This document shows, piece by piece, positions 1 through 11,548 of a stretch of 64,000 nt of DNA. This DNA is from Loripinus fragilis (taxonomy: Eukaryota; Mollusca; Bivalvia; Lucinida; Lucinidae). Numbering within the stretch: position 1 is the stretch's first letter; every line of letters starts with the position of its first letter. The notes under the pieces were generated by a model. That model was not told the origin of the DNA. It searched no databases and was given only the letters and a program-made list of their open reading frames with translations. The position numbers and the translations under genes were made by a program. The stretch covers positions 71,621,254 to 71,685,253 of the forward strand of contig OZ026518.1 of NCBI GenBank assembly GCA_964019695.1. The letters run 5' to 3'.

Positions 1-7
1 GAATACT

Positions 8-78
8 CAAGGGGCTAGCAAAGGCTCTGATCAGACTGCGCGTATGCGCAGGCTGATCTGAGGCTTTACTGGTCGCAC
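8..78. repeat. Hairpin repeat of the GATCAGACTGCGC family
   Basis: Imperfect palindrome centred on GCGCGTATGCGC, with arms reading GGCTCTGATCAGACTG and CAGGCTGATCTGAGGC. Related hairpins occur near 2600-2665, 3425-3490, 4725-4790, 5230-5290 and 8122-8190. Seen directly; the family is common in bivalve DNA. Confidence 0.6.
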
Positions 79-269
79 ATACCACATTGTTGGAAATCTC
101 ATGCACTGGCCCATTTGTCTTTATGGTTTTAATTGAAAAACGACATACTATAAAGAGAGTAAAGATTTTATGCAAAGCCACATTATGCTGCGTGCCATTC
201 AGGTCAGCACTGTTTGTACACAAATTTATTGAATAAATAACTTTTTCATTCTTGACACATCAGCTAAAC

Positions 270-480
270 GGTGTGGGTCCTGATCAGACGCCACATTACG
301 TCTCATCTGGGTTCGCACTGTTTGTATGTGTCCCATTTGCGAGATACTCTGCTAAAGCAGGTTAGATGGACATGCTGTTACAACTAATGTTGCTTACTAT
401 GACATTTCAGCAAAAAGTGCAGGCCCTGACCAGATGCCACATTATGCGGTGTCTAATCTGGGTTCGCACTGTTTGTATTA
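270..480. repeat. Dispersed 'CTGGGTTCGCACTGTTTGTAT' repeat, two copies
   Basis: Two adjacent related blocks (about 275-335 and 420-480) share a GACCAGATGCCACATTATG-like stretch followed by a TCTGGGTTCGCACTGTTTG end. Further diverged relatives lie near 12035-12085 and 46025-46085. No coding potential was seen. Confidence 0.5.
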
Positions 481-991
481 TTTCCCGTTAATGGGACACT
501 CTGCTTATTGATGCTGATATTTCAGCAAATAGTACATAAACAGTTGGTGTTGTTTTTCATAAGTATAATTTGTCGAAAAATATATTCAGGCATTTTATCA
601 GAGTATTAAGCAGTTTAGATCCAGACAAGGCCCAGCATTTTGTTATGCCAGATCTAGGTCCAAATGTTTAAAAAAACATATCACCAGAAGAGAATCGCAT
701 GCAACAAAATCGGGTTTTCTCAAGAAAACCTAATTATAAGACACGTGTTTACTACTTTGTCTAAATAAACTTTTTTCCACAATTTACTTTTTCGAAAAAA
801 ATGATACCAGAGTTTCAAAAAGTTTGGAACCATGTCCAGATCTACATACATTGTAGCATAGCTAAGTAAAAGTCGTATGGGGTCCATATAATCCTTTGTT
901 TATTGGTGAAGATGGGTGTAACCACTTATCGTTTCTCAAATATTACAGCCATGAAGACCCTGATCATCGACAGCACAGCCTTGTGTCATCG

Positions 992-1190
992 GGAGGGCCG
1001 TGGCTCGGGGTAGAGTGCTTGATTCGAGACGGAAGGGTCGCGAGTTCCAGCCTCACTGCGTTGTTGTCCTTGAGCAAGACACATTTATCTTAGCTTAGTA
1101 CTGGTTCAACCAAGGAAGACCTGTCCCATTTTAACTGAAAGATTGTTGATGGGTCCAGCGTAAAGAATTAAATCAAATAAACAAACAAAG
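992..1190 (+). mobile_element. tRNA-derived SINE (family A)
   Basis: The head resembles a tRNA: an A-box-like GTGGCTCGGGG and a B-box-like GCGAGTTCCAGCC. It is followed by a conserved body (TCCTTGAGCAAGACAC, TAGTACTGGTTCAACC, GAAAGATTGTTGATGGG) and an AAATAAACAAACAAA tail. Other copies are at 16445-16655, 33766-33972 and 47404-47629. RNA polymerase III transcription and LINE-driven mobility are inferred from this structure. Confidence 0.75.
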
Positions 1191-1318
1191 CCTTGTGTCC
1201 TAAAGCAGGATACATTAATCCCTGCTTAACACTGGTTCAAACCATGAAGACCCATCCCGTTATAACTGAAAATTTGTTGACCTGGGCGTAAAGAATCGAA
1301 CCAATCAAACAAACAAAC
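1191..1318 (+). mobile_element. 5'-truncated SINE (family A)
   Basis: Carries only the body and tail of the SINE just upstream (ACTGGTTCAAACCATGAAG ... AATCAAACAAACAAA). The tRNA-like head is absent, so it is a 5'-truncated second insertion abutting the first. Confidence 0.65.
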
Positions 1319-1689
1319 TGCGTTCTGTGACGTTTCGTAAAGGTCTACAATGCTTTTAATCATAAAATCAAAATAGTTTCAACATTCGGATAGTGCAAGC
1401 AGTGTAGCTCCTGATGGGTTCCATTAACATTTGGTGAATTATCAAGCGTTCTGAATTAAGTAAAAAGATTACTGCACAATTTTATATTTTCAAAAGTAAA
1501 TAAATTTAATACCAAAAGACACACGCATGCAACAAAACCTGGTTATCTCCGGACTAAGCCCTTTTATTAGTCATATGCTGACAGCGGAATTTTTTTATTA
1601 CAAAAATTATTAACTTTTTCGTAAAAATACCACACTCCGCATGGGTCCTTGTTTCTGTTGATTGTTTTTCATTTGTTTATTGGTATGAC

Positions 1690-2106
1690 CACACTGGTAA
1701 ATGTATACGTCGATTTTGTGGTATTTACGCGTATTGCCAGTACTTCATAGACCGGAAGTGGTAGATATTGGTGTTAATACTATATAGAAAAACATGCCAT
1801 ATACCCAAAGGACTATAGACTTCAATCATTTTTTAGTATTCAGTATGTGCATGGCGATTCATGTAAGCATTTAGGAATAGATTCGAGTACCGATCTGATT
1901 GATCGGTACTCGAATCTATTCCTAAATGCTTACATAAATCGCCATGTGCATGCCGAATACTTATAAATGATCTTATTCTATATTCCTTTAAGCATATGGC
2001 ATGTTTTTCTATATAGTATTAACACCAATATCTACTACTTCTGGTCTATGAAGTACCGGCAATACGCGTAAATACCACCAAATCGACGTATACATTTACC
2101 AGTGTG
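1690..2106. repeat. 417-bp fold-back palindrome
   Basis: Arms of about 205 bp run from CACACTGGTAAATG to CATTTACCAGTGTG and meet at a 5-nt loop inside GTACCGATC/GATCGGTAC near 1898. Most of each arm pairs, with a mismatched stretch around 1795-1835 and 1960-2000. No ORF lies inside. It is either a fold-back MITE or an inverted duplication. Confidence 0.85.
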
Positions 2107-2264
2107 ATGACGGGTGTAAATGTTGTCCTACCGGTCCTACCTATCCATTGGGGCTTGAGGAGTAAAATTAAGTCCGCGACTTTATCCATGTGTCTATGAG
2201 AGTAGCGCAGGCTTTAATGGGTCTACACATATGCGCAGACTCGTCTTGGCCTTTCCAGTAAATA

Positions 2265-2352
2265 TAATGAAGCGGGCCATTATTAGCCCGCCAGCAAATG
2301 CCATTCAAATGATATTTCTCTGGTGGGCCGATAGTGGCCCGAGCCTCCATGC
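2265..2352. repeat. GGCCC/GGGCC hairpin module
   Basis: Inverted GC-rich arms (GCGGGCCATTATTAGCCCGCC and GGTGGGCCGATAGTGGCCCG) flank an AAATGCCATTCAAATG core. The same module recurs at 41452-41512, 41808-41895 and 50618-50676, and several times in the Penelope pLTRs. Confidence 0.6.
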
Positions 2353-2699
2353 TCGTCAGTGTGACAAATGATTATCATGCGCCTCCAGTTTTTTAATTAC
2401 TGATCCAGAAATGTTTTATCAAATATTTTAAATTCGAGCAACAGACAAAATCATGATAATGGAGCCTTGTCGCAAGAAAACCTGACGTCAGGGTAAGACT
2501 CATGTAAGGCTCAAACCTATCTGCTCAGATACAGAGACTAGATGGAAAATTAAAATAATGCATGAAGCAAGTTTAGATAGTTTACTTTCCAATAAGCAAA
2601 TAACAAAGACACTGATCAGACTGCGTGGGTGCACTGGCTGGTCTGCGCCTTTATTGTTTGCATGTAATATGCCAGGTTTTCTCACGTTGATGTCCATTA

Positions 2700-3400
2700 T
2701 TATTTAAAATATGCTTTTAAAAATATTGACATCAACATCTCTTAATATATACGTACAACACAATAAAAATGGTTTTATACCATAATTGACAAAATGGTTT
2801 TATTCCACTGAATAATCTTCTTCATCATTATTAAAGGTTGTTTATTATCATCATACTGATCAAACTGAGAAATTATGATACCCTGAAGACAAATGCAACC
2901 GGTCGCTGACTTGATACTTGTGATTTTCCGCCATCGTGCCAATAATCTTTCAGGTATAAAAAATTAAAACACCACTGTTACAAATCTCTAATTAGGGAGT
3001 TTAAGTTTTTATTTTATTTCAACAAAATACATATCAAAAGATTCCTAAAAGTCTCTACTACGCGTTGCTACCAGCATTTTTTCTCATATCATTTAAAAAT
3101 GGATATTATTATGTTTTTGATAACAATCTACGGAAAAAACGAGGTGTTTTTACTATTTGTTTAATCATTTTAGTAGTGGTCAGGAAAAACTCGAATTGGG
3201 GAGTTTAAATTTTCATCCAAAAATTATGAAAAATAATTCAAAATGTTCGCAGAATAATGTAGTTTCCAAAGCTACCAGCATTTTTTTGTTTTATGTTCCA
3301 GACTTTTTAAATAAGAGTTTAATTTAAACTTTCCTATTCGTTTCAGTGTAAACCGCTATAAGGATTAATACAGGTAAATCTGTCATGAAAATTTCTCATT
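2700..3400. other. AT-rich intergenic stretch
   Basis: Nothing recognisable: no ORF with family features, no clear inverted termini and no simple repeat. Only AT-rich unique-looking sequence was seen. Confidence 0.5.
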
Positions 3401-3409
3401 GTTGGGTAT

Positions 3410-5690
3410 GTTTCCAAAACATGAATAACAAAGGCACTGATCAGACTGCGTGGCTGCGCAGGCTGGTCTGTGCTTTTGTTGTTTGCAAACCCCCGAAGTC
3501 AGGTTTTCTGTTATGAATGAGTATTTATTTTTAGTAAATTTGTATGAATAAATGTGTTTGTAATTATGTCACTTCACTAGCATGTATGTGACTACCAATG
3601 CAACTAATGAACAGTCCACACGTGACAGCCAGATATCGTACTCACAACCAAAGGTTACTTTACACTTTGAACAACCAAATATAACTTTACTGTTTTTGTT
3701 TTTAACCAAATTAAATCTTGCAATGAGTTGCTGGTACCCACTCTAACCTTATTCACGAAAAACAACTTAGGTAAATTAATCTCCTTTCGAGTTATCTTTG
3801 CTTTCATTAAAAGCACAAAATCAGCATTTCCAAACAAAATCCATAGTAAACATAGGATTTGAACACGCTATTTTAAGGGCCTTTGGTTGCCCATTGAAAA
3901 TACTGCAAGATATCTTGTCTCTGACGTATAGTTTGTTTTGGGCAGCATCTTAAAGTCGTTTCACCTTGAAATTTTCTCCCTTTGAATTAAAAGAATGGTA
4001 AACTTTAGTCCCTGCTAAAAGCTTTCTCTCAGACAGCAAACAAGTTCTCATGCGAAATTCCATTGAAAGCACTGTATAGTTCACAAAAAGGGGTATGTAC
4101 AAAAAACACAACTCTGATTTGTGTTACCCGAAGTGTGATTTGGGCTGATTTGAACTTTAAGCAACAATTCAATAGCCTGTCTTTCAGACTGCTTCTTTAA
4201 AGTTAAAAATTGTCCAATCGCAAAGCTACAGTAGCACATCAAAAGTGATGCGTTTTGGTAATGTTTATTTTGCCCCCTTGCCTCTTTCATTAGGGCATTG
4301 TGGTTGGATTTATGACAGCAAAAACATGAAATTCAAATGTCATGTGAATAACTAATTGAACTTTAATATGAATTTAACACATTTAAAATAGCACTCACCA
4401 ATACTAAGAAAAGGTAAATATAATAACAGCGTACAGTTACTTTTGGTTTTAAGCAGATAACATGAGTAAGATTATAAGTATGTATCAAGAATGTGATGAA
4501 AAATTCGCATAAGCTGGTTTGCTGATAGTATTTTAACCTGCTTACCATGAAAAACCTCTGACTTTCCTCGTAGAACAAACTCTGCTGTTGTGTAGAGTGG
4601 TATTATGTTAGATTTGGATATCAGCTATCAGCATCTCTCTGTTCACATTATATAGTTTGTACATAACGTTTAAGTAGCTGTAAGTCTAGATAATTATGTT
4701 ACTTTCCAAAACCCGAATAACAACTTTAGGCGCTGATCAGACTGTGCGAATGCTCAGGCTGGTCTGCGCCTTTGTTGTTCGCAAACCCCCAAAGTCAGGG
4801 TTTCTAGCTTCGAGGCTCATTTATGTATGAGAAATTATGTTTAGTGTGTATAAAATGTGTTTGTAATTATGTTACTTCACTAATATGTAGTGACTACCAA
4901 TGCAATTAATGATCAGTTCACACGTGACAGCCAAATATTAAATATAACATGAGTAAGAGTATACGTTTTTATCATGAGACAGAGTGTGATGAAAATTTGA
5001 TATAAGCTGGTGTGCTGATAGTATTGCATTCTGCTTACCATGAACGACCTCTTGCTTTCCTCGTAGAACAAACCCTGCTCTCGTGTAGAGTGGTATTATG
5101 TTAGATTTGGATATCAGTAATATCTGGGTGGCATCTCTCTGTTCACGTTGTATAGTTTGTACATAATGTTTAAGTAGCTGTAAGTCTAGATAATTATGTT
5201 ACTTTCCAAAATGGGAATACCAACTTTAGGCACTGATCAGACTGCGCGGATGCACAGGCTGGTCTGCGCCTTTGTTGTTCGCAAACCCCCAAAGTCAGGG
5301 TTTCTAGCTTCGAGGCCCATTTATGTATGAGTAATTATGTTTAGTATGTATAAAATGTGTTTGTAATTATGTCACTTCACTAATATGTAGTGACTACCAA
5401 TGCATTTAATGATCACTCCACACGTGACAGCCAAGTATTTTAAAAATATAACATGAGTAAGATCGTACGTTTTTATCATGAGACAGAGAGTGATGAAAAA
5501 TTCGTAAAAGCTGGTGTGCTGATAGTATTGTATTCTGCTTACCATGAACAACCTCTTGCTTTTCTCGTAGAACAAACCCTGCCCTCGTGTAGAGTGGTAT
5601 CATGTTAGATTTGGATAGCAATAATATCTGGGTTGCATCTCTCTGTTCACGTTGTACAGTTTGTACATAACGTTTAAGTAGCTGTAAGGC
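3410..5690. repeat. Tandem duplication of a ~490-500-bp unit, three units, first one interrupted
   Basis: The landmark AACATGAGTAAG recurs at about 4459, 4947 and 5450. CACTTCACTA and CACACGTGACAGCCA recur at about 3570-3632, 4875-4932 and 5370-5432. Each unit carries one GATCAGACTGCGC hairpin. In the first unit about 820 bp of unrelated sequence (about 3637-4458) separates the two halves, so something inserted there or the later units lost it. No gene was seen. Confidence 0.7.
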
Positions 5691-5889
5691 AATACCCTGA
5701 AATAAAAAGAACTTGGGACCAAGGATACTTTGACTTCAGCATAGTCCCCACATAGCAGTGAAACATGGAGCATTTGGTTCCAAGCTCAGCAGAGCCCGGG
5801 ATTTCGTGTTTCATACCTCTTTTAAACGAGAATTCATCTTAATTGTTATATGACCAGAAAGGAAGTTCATTTTTGATTGATTCACAGTT

Positions 5890-6024
5890 ATATATGACCA
5901 GAAAACCAGAAAGAAAGCTGATTCCTGATTGGTTCAGACAGTTGTCTAGAAGGAAAGCTGATTCCTGATTGGTTTGGACAGTTGTCTGAACCAATCAGTA
6001 ATGAGCTTTCTTTCTGGTCATATA
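5890..6024. repeat. Inverted repeat with internal short tandem unit
   Basis: TATATGACCAGAAA...GAAAGCTGATTCCTGATTGG on the left pairs with CCAATCAGTAATGAGC...TTTCTGGTCATATA on the right. A block of about 40 bp containing GGAAAGCTGATTCCTGATTGG is duplicated inside. Confidence 0.65.
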
Positions 6025-6049
6025 TCGTTGTTAACTTGGGGGTGCAAGT

Positions 6050-8100
6050 CAAGCACCTGAACAAATCAGATGATGGAGTTCAATAGTTTTGAGCTAAAAA
6101 GGCAAAAGTGAGAAAATGAAATGTACATACTGTCAAAATGAACTGTACATGCTTTTGCAGCAAAACGTCAGTCAATCGGGAATCTGATTACAACAAGAGA
6201 GTAGATCCACTGTCTAAAAAACCTGTCATAGTGACAATTTTCGTCAGTTTGTACTGATATTAATAACAGGTGCTGTCAAAATTCTTTACAACCTATTACC
6301 AGATATTTTCATCATCAAAAATTTGCTGTCATGGCATTGCCTCAGGGCACATTTATTATGTTTTGATTTTACACTGATTTGGTAGGTTTGATTTGGTTGT
6401 TATATTGTATTTTAAACAGGAAATTAAAGATTACATTGTCCGAAAGGACTCTAGCCTTGTACTGTGGCAGAAAGCATGGAGCTACCTAATTAAGATATTT
6501 ACTATGAGGTACAGTAAGATAATTATAGAAGGTTACATTCTAATAAGGTAATCTTTATTAACATCAATTTTTGTTTGCAAAATAGATATCGATTTGAATG
6601 AATAATTGATTTTTTCTCCATTTATGTGCTTTCAAAAAGGGTTTCATTGGGTGGAAATATAAATATATTTCCAATCAGTTTTTACTATTCCCTATCTGTA
6701 CCTGATATGGTGTGGCTTGGTGACAATTGTAAGGTTGAAACTTGAAAATATATATACTATGTTAAAAATATATTCTATATCTAGTTTCCCTATCACAAAA
6801 TGTTAACAAAACAAAATGTTTTGTCGTTTGTTTCTTTAATCTGGGTTCAACAGCCTGTCAACATTATTTCACTCATATTGAGCCGATATATTCATTAGGT
6901 TGGGGGCAAAAACAGATCATCACAAACTAACAAAAAAAAACAAAAAAAACGTCTGATCTCCCGAAAGCAGAACATTGCCTATTTCGCATCAAGCAATGAT
7001 CAAACTCACAGCGAATATACTGTGAAATATCTGTCGAAATGAAGTATTTTTGCATGTTGTCTTCAGTCAATCATACAGCAAAAATAATTGATGCAGTACC
7101 TGCTTTGATAGCGCAGTTTATTGTTTGCATATTCATAGATCAGGTTTGGCAGGATACAACATTGGCTATTAAATCCAGGCTAGCTAGGAGCTGGCATGCC
7201 ACTATTATAAATGGGATTCAGACCACTGATCCCAAACAATAATTAAGGGAGCCTCGTGAGCTGTCAGCTGTGATAAGAAGCCTCTGTGGAGCAGGGCTAA
7301 AACTACTCGCCTTGTAGACTAGATGTCATGACCCCTCCCCACATCCCCAATGAGGCTCAGAAAAACATATGACTCAAACCTGGGGCACCTCATTTTTTTC
7401 AAACTATGTACTTGGGAAAATAGAAATAGAGCAATTATGTTTGTACTTAAAATTAGAGATATATTTTTATCATTTACCTGTATTTTATTGAACCACAACA
7501 TTACATTTTATTGGGGTAATATGAGGGTAAATATGTAGTAAAAACTACTAAGTTAAATCTTTTTGCAAGAGTCTGGAGCAACAAATGTATTTTCAAATAA
7601 AATTAGTTACGCTTTTTATATTTATATTCATATTCAAAATTTTGACACGAAATAAAGAGTATATAAGATTTAAAAAACGGGGTTCATCATGAAATCCACA
7701 TCCACAGTAACAAGCGTTCATTTTTCTTTCCATTTTTGACAATATTTTTGTTGTTCTGAATCATCATAGCATATTGTAAAACGAGAGTAATCAGTTGATC
7801 TAGGTTGCACATTTGATAGAAATACTGTGTAAAATGCAACGAGCTTTTAAACAGGGTTAAGGAACACATGACTTGTGACATCAAACTTAAAGGGCGGAGC
7901 CATCTTGGATATTATCCTTATATGGGGTTAATTTTTTGCTTCTTTCTCTGCAACACAAACGTTGCAAAAGCAAGCAACCATTTCATGAGCTATCCCACAG
8001 CTTATGCAATTCAAATATGTTCACACGCTGTTCGTTGACCATTTTTACATTGACATGCATTTTTGAATGGGACATTGTATCAATACGATATGAGCCGTGA
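6050..8100. other. Intergenic stretch without recognised gene
   Basis: AT-rich sequence. Short ORFs (for example 7039-7242 plus and 7687-7884 minus, each under 70 codons) show no family motif or splice context. Treated as non-coding. Confidence 0.5.
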
Positions 8101-8121
8101 CATGAGATTTCCATCAATGTG

Positions 8122-8190
8122 GAATGTGCGACCAGCAAAGGCTCAGACCAGCCTGCGCATACGCGCAGACTGATCAGAGCCTTTGCTAGT
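8122..8190. repeat. GATCAGACTGCGC-family hairpin
   Basis: GCGACCAGCAAAGGCTC and GAGCCTTTGCTAGTCGC are near-perfect complements around GCGCATACGCGC. This is an inverted copy of the hairpin at the start of the window. Confidence 0.65.
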
Positions 8191-8636
8191 CGCTTAAATA
8201 TTCTATGAGTGTTAAGCTACTGACTGAACATCATTTAGAGGTTCTAAGCTTAAAAGGAGGTTGCACAGGCTCCACTGAGTCTACACTTGTCAAAATGCCA
8301 CATTGTTGGAAATCACATGTCATGGCTCATATGATTTGTGTCAAAGTATTTGCTTCTACCAGATTACAGAGCATACATTGCATTTGTTACCAACACAACT
8401 GCAAAAAGTATTACTCATGCACTTACCTCCTAAATAGATGCAGAGCTGATGAAGATTGTATTGTCAAAGTGTGGAAAAGCTTCAATATGGCCGCGGCCAC
8501 AATGTTGATATAATGACGACTCAAATTACGTGTTCCGCCCCCATGTTAAAGTGATATTTTCACTCCTAACAATGGTCACATGACCCTGCATTTTACCTCT
8601 GTTAAATGCAACGAATTTTACAACAGATATCAATCA

Positions 8637-8878
8637 GACCCCTCGAGGTTATATTATTCTCAACTCAGCTGAGCACGAAATTTATCCTGCTCATAAATCT
8701 TACAATGCCAACTATTTACAATGCTAACAATAGTTGGCATTTAACATTTATTAGCATGATAAAATACAACATATGAGAGACTTATTTAGTTGTCAGTATT
8801 TTAGTTTTATGAGCAGTTGAAATTTTGTGCTCAGTTGAGTTGAGCATGAAAAAAGTTTTATAACCTTGGGGCCTGGTC
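8637..8878. mobile_element. MITE with ~60-bp terminal inverted repeats
   Basis: The left end (GACCCCTCGAGGTTATA ... CAGCTGAGCACGAAATTT ... TGCTCATAAA) is inverted at the right end (TTTATGAGCAGTTGAAATTT ... TTATAACCTTGG ... GGTC). The interior holds a second small inverted repeat around AACAATAGTTGGCATT. Fragments of the same family lie at about 57523-57712, 59800-59876, 60815-60841 and 61297-61345. Confidence 0.75.
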
Positions 8879-8879
8879 A

Positions 8880-9790
8880 ATTGTGTATACATACTATCTT
8901 GTTAAAATACAGCCTGCACAGTTTCAAGTCTGTGGTCTTCTTGCTCCAAGTTTTAATTTAAAATTTGCTCAAAAATCTTAAAAACTATGATGACATTATA
9001 TTTAGAATCAAGGACAATAATGAATGACATCATCCTTGAAGAGAATTTGAATGAAGTAAATGCGTGAGCGTGCCATTGATAGAGGCATAAAAGAAATTGC
9101 AATATTTGCTAATAGAATCTCGTTTGTTTAGGACACCTATACTTCCACAAAAACGCATTGAGGCGTGACTGTAACGGTATAAGAATTGAATGAATCGAGA
9201 GTCATTACTTAGAGGTCGCGGTACAAGTATAGTACAAATTACATAAAGCCAACAAAAACATAGTCACATTCTCAACATAAGAGAAACCATGAATGTATGA
9301 CGTCACTCTATTAGCTTACCTGTCTTCTGTATGAAGGCTTTACAACCACGGAATGTATGCAGACACTTTCTGAAATAACATATACGTAAATTAATTGCAC
9401 CACTCGTGATTAAGTCATAATTCATCTAAACCATTTGGTCCATTAATTGGACTCTTGAAAATGTTCAGATCCTGCATTTCTACTCATTATATACTTTGGA
9501 AAAATAGAAAGGCAATTCAATACTAGACAGTTCCATAAATCAAGTTATTGGGTTTTAATGTAAGCCAGTGTATGACAACCCAGCAAAATATCATGCAAAG
9601 AATCAGATAAGCCTTTGCATCTGCACAGTCTGGTCATAGTGTCACAAAACTATGTGCATGAAGAAACCACGAGTCCTAAGCACACCATGTGGATAGTGAC
9701 TAAAAATGGTGGAAAGACTTTTCCTAAATAAGGGAAAGAAATCACTTATAGTGTCACACACCATAAGAAATGTCTATTTTGCTTAATACT
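8880..9790. other. Intergenic stretch without recognised gene
   Basis: No ORF with family features, no clear repeat boundary. Only AT-rich sequence was seen. Confidence 0.45.
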
Positions 9791-9798
9791 TTACCATT

Positions 9799-9954
9799 TA
9801 AGGATTGAAATTCATATTTTTAGCTTGCACTGGATGATGCAAAACATTGGCTGTTTTAATGTCTGTGAAGCCCGAAGGGCTTCTCATAAACATTAAAAAC
9901 AGCCAATGTTTTGCATCATCCAGTGCAAGCTAAAAATATGAATTTCAATCCTTA
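9799..9954. repeat. 156-bp near-perfect palindrome with an internal hairpin tip
   Basis: Arms of about 68 bp begin TAAGGATTGAAATTCAT and end ATGAATTTCAATCCTTA. The tip is a second hairpin, GAAGCCC-GAA-GGGCTTC, slightly offset from the main stem. No ORF and no flanking gene is associated. Confidence 0.85.
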
Positions 9955-9999
9955 TATTTATATTTCATTTTTAGCACATTTTCAAGAAATTCAATACAT

Positions 10000-10586
10000 G
10001 CGATTTGGTCATTTGTTTCTTTTTTTACAAGAAATAAGCATTTTAACGTATAAGAGTGTAAATATGGTAGAATGGCACAGACAGTCTGCTCACTACTAAT
10101 CTACTGGATTTACGTTACGCGACACAATGTAGTACCTAACTAAAACGCAACTACGGGGTAAAATAAATTTATTTATCCCGAAACAATGATATAAAATAAA
10201 CAATTTTCTATAATCATATCAGAACTATCATTTTCTATAGCTATATAATCAAATTAAAGTGAAATAGCGGAACTTTATTTTTGTGTAGATCTACAGAGTT
10301 CAAAAGGTTCAAAGCCGCCATTACAGAAACGTGTATCGATTCAATTCAGTTTATGGATTTATTTCTGTTGATTCAGTGAAATGTTGAATGTACACCCTTG
10401 AAATGATCCACTCTGAAATAGTGAAGACAAGTTGTTTTCGTTCTGGTAGCTCATATTGGCCAGAGAAGTATTTCTATTGGAAAGCGAATCGGACACGAGG
10501 TACATCGATTCAGACTCCGAGATGGGTGGGGTGTATAAGGAAGTTGTCGATTGAGGTATATCAACGGACTTCTGTGCACTGTCGGG
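10000..10586. other. 3' flank of the tyrosine recombinase
   Basis: No ORF of note. On the minus strand AATAAA-type sequence occurs near 10357-10362 and could serve as a polyadenylation signal for the recombinase transcript, but this is only positional inference. Confidence 0.3.
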
Positions 10587-11548
10587 TTAAATGACTTTGG
10601 AAAGGGTGGAGCTGAGTGCTTTTTTTTGCTGTGGGCTCGGATTTCTAGAGTATGATTTAAGGGATGCCTCACAACGATGCCCAGACATAAACATAATGTG
10701 TCTTGATGAAAACCCACGGTCATTCATCGCCTGGATAGCCGTTGCTCTAAGACAGTGGGGTGTGTAAGACTTACTCAGCTTACTACTCTTACATATGTCT
10801 GCCATAAAATTGGAAAAGGTCCTTTTTGCAAGACCTTTTGTGTCATACCAGACTGAAACAGTATTTGGACAAGTCAAAGCTTCCCTGAAACAATTGTTGA
10901 ATAAGGATGTAGCATCTTTATGAGTTTTTGAAATTAAAAGTTTGAGAGCTTGAACAGGACAGTTCTCATCCCCCGTGGCATACATTCTCCTGTCAACCGG
11001 AGATTCATCTTTAGACAAACCACCTTGGAAGTTCTTCTGCTGGGTTTCATGGTTTATTGTAGCATATTCCTTGCCAAATTCATCAAACTGAAAGTCAAAG
11101 GAGTTTATTTTCAACTGATGATGAAATTCTAGGCCACGACTCACAAAGTGTATGGCAAGATTCATCCATACTGACTACCGTAGAATTAAAGCACTTTCAC
11201 TTGCCCTGGACATGTATTTGGAAATTTTACACAGATCTTCCTCCTCTATAATGTTTTTATGTAAAGTTGGCCTTGAAAGTCCAAGTCTCGTCTGTTCCTT
11301 TAGAAGTCCATCTAGGGTATTATTGGCTGATTTGAAGGCAGGACCCCGGATGATATCAATATTTCTGCCGTTGTCCTGGATGAATCTGTTGATAGCTGCC
11401 CTGATATTTTTCATGGTGTTCTTGTGGTAGATCTTCTCCGAATCTTTAGGACGTGCCTCGCAATAGAACTTCCGGAGAATCTGGGCTAAGTCTTCTTCTG
11501 AGACAGTTTGGACTTCAAAAGGAGTTCCATAGGTGGAAACGTGCCAAT
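10587..11548 (-). CDS. Tyrosine recombinase exon 2 (interrupted by TAG)
   Basis: Carries the rest of the core-binding domain and the whole catalytic domain. It opens with WHVSTYGTPFEV and ends STLSKVI. The TAG at 11172-11174 splits it into 11548-11172 and 11171-10587 in the same frame. The reading frame on both sides has no other defect, so decay is minimal. Confidence 0.75.

Noticed and set aside
8205..8513. 102-codon ORF, one of the longest in the left part
   Set aside because: No family motif, begins inside a hairpin repeat and has skewed Cys/His content without a zinc-finger pattern; taken as chance.
10451..10723. 90-codon minus-strand ORF overlapping the recombinase 3' end
   Set aside because: Out of frame with the conserved catalytic domain, so a shadow frame.
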